Assembly (NCBI RefSeq): GCF_022346995.1 | Contig: NZ_JAKRNM010000012.1 | Span: 62,001 to 126,000 of the forward strand | DNA: 64,000 nt | Reading direction: 5' to 3' | Source: Paenibacillus sp. ACRRY | GTDB lineage: Bacteria > Bacillota > Bacilli > Paenibacillales > Paenibacillaceae | Notes under the pieces: model-generated | The model's database searches: none | Told to the model about the DNA's origin: nothing | What the model saw: the letters and a program-made list of their open reading frames with translations, nothing else | Position numbers and translations under genes: made by a program | Shown: piece after piece, positions 42,701 through 48,910 of the stretch | How the letters are laid out: each line of letters opens with the position of its first letter | Position numbering within the stretch: the stretch's first letter is position 1

Positions 42701-42750
42701 AATAACTCATGAGGGATTCAGATCTGAATTCGTTCATGAGTTATTTTTTT
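42701..42750 (+). terminator. Terminator of the Fur-boxed small gene
   Basis: Perfect AATAACTCATG (42701-42711) / CATGAGTTATT (42735-42745) stem followed by TTTTT. Confidence 0.9.
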
Positions 42751-42813
42751 GTTTTAATAATCCAATGGATACAGGTAAAATGAACTTAATCATAGCCCAG
42801 GGGAGTGAATGTT

Positions 42814-43362
42814 ATGTTAGCAGAGACAGAACGACTGATTTTACGAGAGATTGGCGAGGACGACTGGGAAAGTATACATACGTACACCATTTCACCTGAA
42901 GTAACCAAGTACACAGCTTGGGGACCTAACACAGAACAGGACACAACTGCGTACATCGAACAGGTTCTGCAATCGCAACAGGAACAGCCTAGGTCCCAAT
43001 TCGACCTTGCTGTCTGCCTCAAAACAGATGGAACACTCGTTGGCAGCGTGGGCATATACACGGAAGGTACCAATGCGGAGATGGGTTATGTGATGAATCC
43101 ACAGTATCAAGGGCGAGGCTATGCCGCCGAGGCAAGCCATGCGCTGCTGGGTTTGGGCTTCAACACCCTTGGTGTACATCGGATCTACGCCAAATGCCGG
43201 CCGAATAACAAGGCATCCGAGCGAGTCATGCAGAAGATCGGCATGGAGTACGAAGGCCTAATGCGAGAGCATTGGTTTTACAAGGGAGCATTTCACGATT
43301 CGTTGGTCTATTCGATTCTCGCCAGGGAATATGCTCAACTCAAAAAAGCTGATATCGGTTAA
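42814..43362 (+). CDS. GNAT family N-acetyltransferase (RimJ/RimL-like), 182 aa
   Basis: Acetyltransferase_3 type: MLAETERLILREIGEDDWES opening. The acetyl-CoA motif A region is EMGYVMNPQYQGRGYAAEASHALLGLGFNTLGVHRI with the Q-G-R-G-Y pyrophosphate loop (about 95-100). The family ending follows (NKASERVMQKIGMEYEGLMREHWFYKGAFHDS). Members acetylate ribosomal protein N-termini or small molecules; substrate unknown. ATG 42814 chosen with GGGGAG 9 bases upstream; a GTG at 42805 lies on that site. Confidence 0.9.
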   Translation: MLAETERLILREIGEDDWESIHTYTISPEVTKYTAWGPNTEQDTTAYIEQVLQSQQEQPRSQFDLAVCLKTDGTLVGSVGIYTEGTNAEMGYVMNPQYQGRGYAAEASHALLGLGFNTLGVHRIYAKCRPNNKASERVMQKIGMEYEGLMREHWFYKGAFHDSLVYSILAREYAQLKKADIG

Positions 43363-43380
43363 TACCGACATCAGCTTTTT
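43342..43380. terminator. Bidirectional terminator between GNAT gene and fnr
   Basis: AAAAAGCTGATATCGGT pairs with ACCGACATCAGCTTTTT (43364-43380), one mismatch. The left arm lies within the last codons of the GNAT gene. Confidence 0.88.
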
Positions 43381-43442
43381 CATCTCCGTAACGACCCCAA
43401 TCGCCAGTGAAGATTGATCTGTGATCCATGACTGTGGTGAGA

Positions 43443-44153
43443 CTACAGGCGGCATAACTCTGCTGGACAGCTCGGGAATGTAGGACATCCACACATGCAG
43501 CGCAATGCGGATAGATCGCGAATCATCAGTTTGCCATCTAGTGTGTCCAGTGTACCCTGTTCTTTCCAGGCCCCCAGCATCCGTGTAACACTCTCCCGAG
43601 TAGCTCCAATCATCTCCGCAAGCTCCGTGTGGTTCAGCTTCATCTCAAGTACGATGCCCTCAGGAGTGATTTTGCCGTACGAGTTGCTGGCACGGATCAG
43701 TGTCGAAGCCAAAGCCCCAGCCTTGCCATAGAGCAGCAGATCCCGGAAACGCGATTGGGTAATCCGCTGTGAAAGTGCCATCCATTGCAGGAATTTCAAG
43801 GCAAGGTCCCCATGTTTGCTAAGCACGCTTTCCAGATCACTGAGCGAGATGATCGCGAGTTCGCCTTTCTCCGTCATCTCTGCACTGTAGCTGTGATTCT
43901 GGCCGCCAATGCCACCAAATTCCCCGATCAGGTCCCCTTTTTGCTGAATCGACAAAATGATTTCCTTGCCATCTTCCGTCGATTTGGTCATTTTCAAGCG
44001 TCCCGAACGAATGTAGTACAGATACCCGGCTTCATCGCCTTCCAGAAAGAGACTATACCCCGACTTCACCCGTTTGGGCTGCATTTTGGCCTCAATCCAG
44101 GCCCACTGTTCAGCTGTTACGAACGAAAGTATTCCACCTGTCTCTCGTGTCAT
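43443..44153 (-). CDS. fnr: Fnr-type anaerobic regulator with C-terminal cysteine cluster, 236 aa
   Basis: Crp/Fnr family: cyclic-nucleotide-type beta-barrel (about 10-125), long dimer helix, and winged HTH (ELAEMIGATRESVTRMLGAWKEQG, about 182-205). The last 18 residues hold five Cys (219, 221, 223, 229, 234). B. subtilis Fnr likewise carries its oxygen-sensitive iron-sulfur cluster on C-terminal cysteines, so oxygen sensing is likely. ATG 44153 behind ACGGAGGGAAG gives 236 aa, close to the 238 of B. subtilis Fnr; upstream ATGs add a charged leader. Divergent from the nreA operon, with an Fnr site between. Confidence 0.88.
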   Translation of the reverse strand: MTRETGGILSFVTAEQWAWIEAKMQPKRVKSGYSLFLEGDEAGYLYYIRSGRLKMTKSTEDGKEIILSIQQKGDLIGEFGGIGGQNHSYSAEMTEKGELAIISLSDLESVLSKHGDLALKFLQWMALSQRITQSRFRDLLLYGKAGALASTLIRASNSYGKITPEGIVLEMKLNHTELAEMIGATRESVTRMLGAWKEQGTLDTLDGKLMIRDLSALRCMCGCPTFPSCPAELCRL

Positions 44154-44307
44154 TTTGCTTCCCTCCGTCTCACGTTCTGTCGCTTGGGTTGTTCTTTCTG
44201 TAAATATCGTACCCATCACTTTCGTCCCCCTCGTGTTTCCTTATGAATCTATCTTATCGCGAAACCGGCGTGAACGTTATCGGGGGATTACCTGAACCTG
44301 GCTGATA

Positions 44308-44320
44308 AATTCCCTGAATT
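44308..44320. repeat. AATTC-CCT-GAATT motif, copy 2
   Basis: Lies 3 bases left of the Fnr box. Identical to the copies at 21248 and 44446. Confidence 0.45.
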
Positions 44321-44323
44321 TGC

Positions 44324-44339
44324 TGTGAGAAAAGTCACA
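44324..44339. promoter_or_regulatory. Fnr (Crp/Fnr) binding site upstream of nreA
   Basis: TGTGA-GAAAAG-TCACA, the perfect TGTGA-N6-TCACA form used by Bacillus Fnr. Its centre lies about 41-45 bases before the transcription start implied by the CATATG/TATGGT element at 44365-44372. Confidence 0.7.
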
Positions 44340-44445
44340 TCCTATGAAGGCATACACATGTTGTCATATGGTAAAGTTCTTGCTGTGTAAGGATTGAGGG
44401 CCGTACGTTAACCAAGATCAGTAAATTGCAGAACCGAAATCGGGG

Positions 44446-44458
44446 AATTCCCTGAATT
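44446..44458. repeat. AATTC-CCT-GAATT motif, copy 3
   Basis: 138 bases from copy 2, inside a larger GGGGAATTCCCTGAATT stretch that also contains the palindrome GGGAATTCCC. Confidence 0.45.
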
Positions 44459-44593
44459 ACAACTCAGACGAATGGGACTACAATAGAACTACCGTATACA
44501 TTTATATTTCAGGACACCTTGGTCAAAGGTTAAACATATCCATATCACCGAGTCTAATCTAAATGGTGTAATTTCAAAAAGGAAGTGTCTCTC

Positions 44594-45070
44594 ATGCACG
44601 ATGAACTGCCTTCCGGCATTCAGGAGATGATCAATAATCTGCGCCTGAACACATCCACCGATTTTTGCGGACTGGCCTATCTCTCCGGGTCCATGCTGCG
44701 CTGGAAGTACACTTCTGGCGCAACCAATAATCGCGTTACACGGATGGAGATGCGGCCCGGACAAGATCTTGTGGGCACTGCTCTACGGACAGGCCGCACA
44801 TCCCTGTCGGATGAAAGTACCACAAATGCCAGTTCACCTGGCCGTTGTCCGTTGATGATCGCAGAGCGGCTGCTATGTGCCATCGCTGTGCCTGTGTTCC
44901 TGGAGAGCAGCGTCCCTGGTGCCGTGCTGCTTGTTGGCAGCAGGAAGCCATGTACGTTCTCACCGGGCACGGTCAGGGAAGCAGAGCTGGCGGCCAGAGC
45001 AGCTGCAGCCAAGCATTCACAGATAAGCAGTCCCGGCGTAAGTCATGAAGAAAAGCTATTCAGAGATTAA
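44594..45070 (+). CDS. nreA: NreA-like GAF-domain nitrate sensor, 158 aa
   Basis: Single GAF domain (residues about 5-135): MHDELPSGIQEMINNLRLNT, DFCGLAYLSGSMLRWKYTSGATNNRV, RPGQDLVGTALRTGRTSL, AVPVFLESSVPGAVLLVGSRKP. In staphylococci NreA binds nitrate and restrains the NreB kinase. Size (about 150 aa) and position directly before an NreC-like regulator fit. Start ATG 44594 follows AAAAAGGAAG; a GTG three codons earlier lies on that site. Expression probably depends on Fnr. Confidence 0.82.
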   Translation: MHDELPSGIQEMINNLRLNTSTDFCGLAYLSGSMLRWKYTSGATNNRVTRMEMRPGQDLVGTALRTGRTSLSDESTTNASSPGRCPLMIAERLLCAIAVPVFLESSVPGAVLLVGSRKPCTFSPGTVREAELAARAAAAKHSQISSPGVSHEEKLFRD

Positions 45071-45136
45071 AGCTCTGGGTGGCTTTTTTTGGTATCATGA
45101 AGACAGGACCAAGAAGCGGACAGGGGGAAATATATA

Positions 45137-45787
45137 GTGATTCAACTATTGGTTGTGGATGATCATGTTGTTGTGCGTTCGGGGCTGATCGCCCTGCTCG
45201 ACGGCAAAAATGATATCCGGATTGTGGGGGATGCAGCAGATGGTGACGAAGCCATTGCCAAGGCCCAGGAATTGAAGCCGAATGTGGTATTGATGGATTT
45301 TAGCATGCCTCCAGGCAAGGACGGGTTGACTGCTACCGCAGAATTGAAGAAGTTGATGCCTGACGTGGCCATTTTGATTCTGACCATGCATGACGATGAA
45401 GAGTATCTGTTCCGTGCAATCCATGCCGGAGCTTCGGGGTATATTCTCAAAAGCGCGCCGCACGAGGAACTACTGGCCGCCATTCGCTCGGTGGCAGAAG
45501 GCAGTGCATATCTGTATCCCAGTGCCACCAAACGGCTGATGAGTGAATACCTGGACAAATCCAAACAGGAAAACGCCGGGCCGTATGACACTCTCTCCGA
45601 ACGGGAGAAAGAGATATTGTCTTGGATCGCCAAGGGTTACGCCAACAAGGAAATTGCCGAGCACCTGGTCATCAGTGTCAAAACGGTCGAATCCCACAAA
45701 AGCAACCTGATGGAAAAGCTGGGCCTGCGGACCAGACCTGAACTCGTCAAGTTTGCCATGAAAAAGGGGTTGCTGAACTTTGAGTAG
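45137..45787 (+). CDS. nreC: NreC-like response regulator, 216 aa
   Basis: Receiver with D8-D9, phospho-acceptor Asp54 in VVLMDFSMPPGKDGLTAT and Lys in YILKSAP. LuxR-type HTH near the C-terminus (LSEREKEILSWIAKGYANKEIAEHLVISVKTVESHK). The D-S-M-P-P-G-x-x-G-L-x-A-T loop, the MHDDEEYLFRAIHAGASGYILK block and the SVKTVESHK helix all closely follow staphylococcal NreC. That protein activates nitrate and nitrite reductase genes when oxygen is low. Starts at GTG 45137 behind AGGGGGAAA. Confidence 0.88.
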   Translation: MIQLLVVDDHVVVRSGLIALLDGKNDIRIVGDAADGDEAIAKAQELKPNVVLMDFSMPPGKDGLTATAELKKLMPDVAILILTMHDDEEYLFRAIHAGASGYILKSAPHEELLAAIRSVAEGSAYLYPSATKRLMSEYLDKSKQENAGPYDTLSEREKEILSWIAKGYANKEIAEHLVISVKTVESHKSNLMEKLGLRTRPELVKFAMKKGLLNFE

Positions 45788-46889
45788 CGCACGGGAGAAC
45801 AGACTTAGCGGACTGGCCGAGCAGCCTGTACTGCAGCTGCTGGATGAACTGGACAATCATATCACCGATGATGAATTCCGCAGCAGGCTGAAAGGTTCTC
45901 TGCATCAGCTAAGCGATCTGAAGTTTGCATTGGATGAATCCTCCATCGTTGCCCTCACGGATCGTAAAGGGAAGATACAGTATGTGAACGATAAATTTTG
46001 CGAGATTTCACAATATGAACGGCAGGAATTGATCGGTCAGGATCATCGGATTATCAATTCGGGATACCACGGTAAAACGTTCATGAAAACCCTGTGGGAA
46101 ACCATCACCTCAGGGCGAGTATGGAACGGAGAGATTCGTAACCGTGCGAAGGATGGCAGCCACTATTGGGTGAATACAACGATTGTACCTTTCCTCGACA
46201 ATGACGGAGAACCCTATCAATACCTGGCAGTACGCAGCGAAGTGACGAAACTGAAACAGGTCGAGGCTGAATTGCAGACGATGATGACTCAGGTTATGAA
46301 CATTCAGGAAGAGGAACGCCGCCGGATCTCCCGTGAGCTGCATGACGGAATCGGACAGAGTCTCTTCTCGCTCGTGATTCAGATGGACCAGCTGCTGGCT
46401 GACAAGCCTCATTCCGGCGTGGAAGCACTGCGTAAGCAAGTCACGGGTATTATGGAAGAAGTCCGTGGCATGGCTTGGGAACTCAGACCTTCCGTGCTGG
46501 ATGATCTCGGTGTCGTTCCGGCCATCCGGACTTACATTGAGAACTATACCCGCCACTACGGTATCGAAGTCGATCTGGAATGCAACCTGCGCAGACGGCT
46601 GGAGATGAACCGGGAGATTGCCATGTACCGGATTATCCAGGAGGCACTTACCAATGTCGCCAAGTATGCCGATGTAGCCGAAGCACAGGTGACGGTGGAA
46701 GATTCCCAGGAGGGCACAGTCGTAATCATTGCGGACCAAGGTGCCGGATTTAATGTACAAACTGCAGGTCAAGGCGTCGGACTGTTCAGCATGGAAGAAC
46801 GTGCTCGCGGAGCAGGCGGAACGCTGAAGTTATCATCTGAGCCGGGTGAGGGTACAAGCATTACACTTCACCTTCCCAGAAGTATATAG
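45780..46889 (+). CDS. PAS-containing sensor histidine kinase (NreB-like position), 369 aa
   Basis: Cytoplasmic kinase: helical start (1-45), PAS domain (about 48-160), HisKA_3 with His188 (RRISRELHDGIGQSLF), and HATPase with N-box IIQEALTNVAKYA and ADQGAGFN. The PAS has only one Cys (74) and lacks the four cluster cysteines of staphylococcal NreB. Its LWETITSGRVWNGEIRNRAKDGSHYWV block instead resembles flavin-binding redox PAS domains of Aer and NifL. It starts at TTG overlapping the nreC stop by 8 bases, so coupled. Likely the kinase for the NreC-like regulator. Confidence 0.87.
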   Translation: MSSARENRLSGLAEQPVLQLLDELDNHITDDEFRSRLKGSLHQLSDLKFALDESSIVALTDRKGKIQYVNDKFCEISQYERQELIGQDHRIINSGYHGKTFMKTLWETITSGRVWNGEIRNRAKDGSHYWVNTTIVPFLDNDGEPYQYLAVRSEVTKLKQVEAELQTMMTQVMNIQEEERRRISRELHDGIGQSLFSLVIQMDQLLADKPHSGVEALRKQVTGIMEEVRGMAWELRPSVLDDLGVVPAIRTYIENYTRHYGIEVDLECNLRRRLEMNREIAMYRIIQEALTNVAKYADVAEAQVTVEDSQEGTVVIIADQGAGFNVQTAGQGVGLFSMEERARGAGGTLKLSSEPGEGTSITLHLPRSI

Positions 46890-46935
46890 AACGAAACGAA
46901 TGTGTGGATAGACCACTACGCACAATTACAATATA

Positions 46936-46976
46936 AAGAAAGCTGCTCGCGGTTTTATCCAAGAGCGGCCTCTTTG
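46936..46976 (+). terminator. Terminator of the nre operon
   Basis: GCTGCTC pairs with GAGCGGC, outer AAAG/CTTT; TCTTTGCG tail. Weak U-run. Confidence 0.6.
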
Positions 46977-47048
46977 CGTTCAAATTTTGGTGCCTATGAC
47001 AAAATGAAAGCCTGGAATCGGATAAATTTAATATAATGGATAAATAGG

Positions 47049-47078
47049 TTGACTCCAATTACGATTCGTCATTAAAAT
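47049..47078 (+). promoter_or_regulatory. Promoter of the chromate operon
   Basis: TTGACT (47049-47054), 18-base spacer, TAAAAT (47073-47078). Confidence 0.55.
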
Positions 47079-47081
47079 ATG

Positions 47082-47096
47082 ATTGCTGCATGCAAT
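47082..47096. promoter_or_regulatory. Candidate operator of the Lrp-type chromate regulator
   Basis: ATTGC-TGCAT-GCAAT, perfect 5-5-5 inverted repeat directly after the -10 element, overlapping the predicted start of transcription. Confidence 0.5.
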
Positions 47097-47156
47097 ATGC
47101 ATTTTTGTAGGTTTACATTTTATACTCCATATAGAGAACGAAAAGGATGATCAATC

Positions 47157-47651
47157 ATGTCAGAAAAACGCTCCTCTAAGGGAGGAGAAATCCCACAAAT
47201 GTACAACCTGGACGCGATTGATCGAAAAATCATAGCGGCCCTGCATCAGAACAGCCGTATATCCTATACGGATTTGGGCGCACAGATTGGACTGTCACGT
47301 GTAGCGGTTCAGGCCCGCATCAATGCTTTATCCGAAAAAGGCATTATTGAACGTTTCACGGTTGTTATTAACCCGGGTAAGGTTGGACTTCAGGTCTCTG
47401 CCTTTTTCAATGTAGATGTGGAGCCGCCCTTCCTTGATGAAGTGGCTGAGAAACTGGACGAGGAACCGGCGGTCACCAGCCTCTATCATATGACTGGCCC
47501 AAGCACATTGCATATGCACGGCATTTTTGCCGACATGGAAGAGATGGAGCAGTTTCTGCTGGAGAAGCTCTATAAGATGCCTGGCATTGTGAAGGTCGAA
47601 TCGCAGTTGTTATTAAAACGATATAAAAGTCGAATGGGCATGAGACTGTAG
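47157..47651 (+). CDS. ywrC: Lrp/AsnC-type regulator of chromate transporter (ChrS/YwrC-like), 164 aa
   Basis: HTH_AsnC domain (about 18-75; [56 protein letters not shown]) and C-terminal RAM ligand domain ([30 protein letters not shown]). Followed in the same direction by two short ChrA-type genes, exactly as ywrC-ywrB-ywrA (chrS) in B. subtilis, where the regulator represses the operon. The chromate transporter gene starts 13 bases after its stop. Confidence 0.9.
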   Translation: MSEKRSSKGGEIPQMYNLDAIDRKIIAALHQNSRISYTDLGAQIGLSRVAVQARINALSEKGIIERFTVVINPGKVGLQVSAFFNVDVEPPFLDEVAEKLDEEPAVTSLYHMTGPSTLHMHGIFADMEEMEQFLLEKLYKMPGIVKVESQLLLKRYKSRMGMRL

Positions 47652-47663
47652 GAGGAAAACAGC

Positions 47664-48251
47664 ATGAGTTGGAAAGATTACACCGGTCTCGTTACGGGTA
47701 TGGTACGAACCGGGATATTGGGTTATGGCGGTGGCCCTTCGGTTATTCCGTTGATTCGTTATGAAGCAGTCACCCGTTATCAATGGGTTAGTGATGAGGA
47801 ATTCGGCGAGATTTTGGCCATAGCCAATGCCCTGCCTGGTCCGATTGCAACCAAGATGGCTGCCTACCTCGGTTACAAAACCAAAGGCGTGCTCGGTGCC
47901 ATCGTCTCCGTACTGGCACACATTTTGCCCACGAGCATTGCTATCATTGCCCTGCTTGGCTCCATGTACGCACTGCGTGAGTCGAAGATCGTAGCAGGCA
48001 TGGTAGCGGCTGTGCGTCCCGTGATCTTTGTGATGCTGGGCATGATGGCTTATGAATTCGCCAAAAAAGCATGGTCCGGACTCGGCAAGACCTTTGCCAT
48101 CCTATTTGGTGTCATTGCGTTTGTACTATTGCAGCTGCTGAATATTCATCCAGGCATTGTCATAGCAGTCTTTCTTGGTTATGGCGTATTCCATCTGGAA
48201 CTGGTTCAGCGTTACAAGTCCAAGCGCAGCTCCGACAAGGAGGTGTCCTAA
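47664..48251 (+). CDS. ywrB: Chromate transporter half-subunit (YwrB-like), 195 aa
   Basis: Single CHR domain of the short-chain ChrA type: GYGGGPSVIPLIRYEAVTRYQWVSDEEFGEILAIANALPGPIATKMAAYLGYKTKG, the defining block with G-Y-G-G-G-P and P-G-P. About six hydrophobic helices. Works with the next gene as a two-protein chromate exporter; the pair has opposite membrane topology in characterised cases. Start ATG follows GTAGGAGG. Confidence 0.92.
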   Translation: MSWKDYTGLVTGMVRTGILGYGGGPSVIPLIRYEAVTRYQWVSDEEFGEILAIANALPGPIATKMAAYLGYKTKGVLGAIVSVLAHILPTSIAIIALLGSMYALRESKIVAGMVAAVRPVIFVMLGMMAYEFAKKAWSGLGKTFAILFGVIAFVLLQLLNIHPGIVIAVFLGYGVFHLELVQRYKSKRSSDKEVS

Positions 48252-48254
48252 ACG

Positions 48255-48800
48255 ATGCTTCAGACATGGTGGGAATTGTTTTGGGGATTTTTCGTAGCTA
48301 ATATTTTGGGATACGGGGGCGGTCCTGCCTCCATCCCGCTCATGCAGGAGGAAGTCGTCAACCATTATCAGTGGATGACCACAGAGCAATTCGGCGATGT
48401 GCTCGCCATCGGGAATGCGCTCCCTGGCCCGATCGCCACCAAGATTGCCGCATTTGTCGGTTATCAGGTGGCCGGCTGGTTCGGAGCGTTTATCGCCAGT
48501 TTTGCCACGATTGTACCTTCAGCTGCCGCGCTGATCCTGCTGCTTCGTTTGCTTAATAAGTATCGTACATCACCCAAAGTCAAAGGGATGACGCTGCTTG
48601 TGCAGCCAGTCATTGCGGTGCTTATGATTTTGCTCACGTGGGAATTTGGCCAAGTATCCACCGATTCCATTGGAATTTGGCAGACGTTGATTATTGCAGG
48701 TATTTCTTTATGGGTCATGACCAAGACCAAGCTGCATCCGGCTATTTTAATTGTTATTGCTTTTGCTTATGGTGCCTTGGTTCTGTCTCATACGATGTAA
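48255..48800 (+). CDS. ywrA: Chromate transporter half-subunit (YwrA-like), 181 aa
   Basis: Second CHR domain protein with the same block (GYGGGPASIPLMQEEVVNHYQWMTTEQFGDVLAIGNALPGPIATKIAAFVGYQVAG), 3 bases after ywrB, with its ribosome site AAGGAGG inside the ywrB end. About six helices. Forms the exporter together with YwrB. Confidence 0.92.
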   Translation: MLQTWWELFWGFFVANILGYGGGPASIPLMQEEVVNHYQWMTTEQFGDVLAIGNALPGPIATKIAAFVGYQVAGWFGAFIASFATIVPSAAALILLLRLLNKYRTSPKVKGMTLLVQPVIAVLMILLTWEFGQVSTDSIGIWQTLIIAGISLWVMTKTKLHPAILIVIAFAYGALVLSHTM

Positions 48801-48840
48801 TCCGTTGATCGAGAAAATATATAAAGTATGTTCATACCAA

Positions 48841-48882
48841 AAAAACGGTGATGTCAGCATCCAAGCTGGCATCACCGTTTTT
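48841..48882. terminator. Strong bidirectional terminator between ywrA and the Ig-repeat protein
   Basis: AAAAACGGTGATGTCAGC pairs with GCTGGCATCACCGTTTTT, one mismatch, six-base loop; U-runs in both directions. Confidence 0.92.
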
Positions 48883-48910
48883 CAGTTCATCTCACCTTCA
48901 AGGCAAGTTT

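Larger units (their letters stand above)
44154..44593. other. 440-bp regulatory region between fnr and nreA
   Basis: No gene seen. Contains an Fnr box (44324-44339), two identical AATTCCCTGAATT motifs (44308-44320, 44446-44458) and a -10-like CATATG near 44365. Confidence 0.65.
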
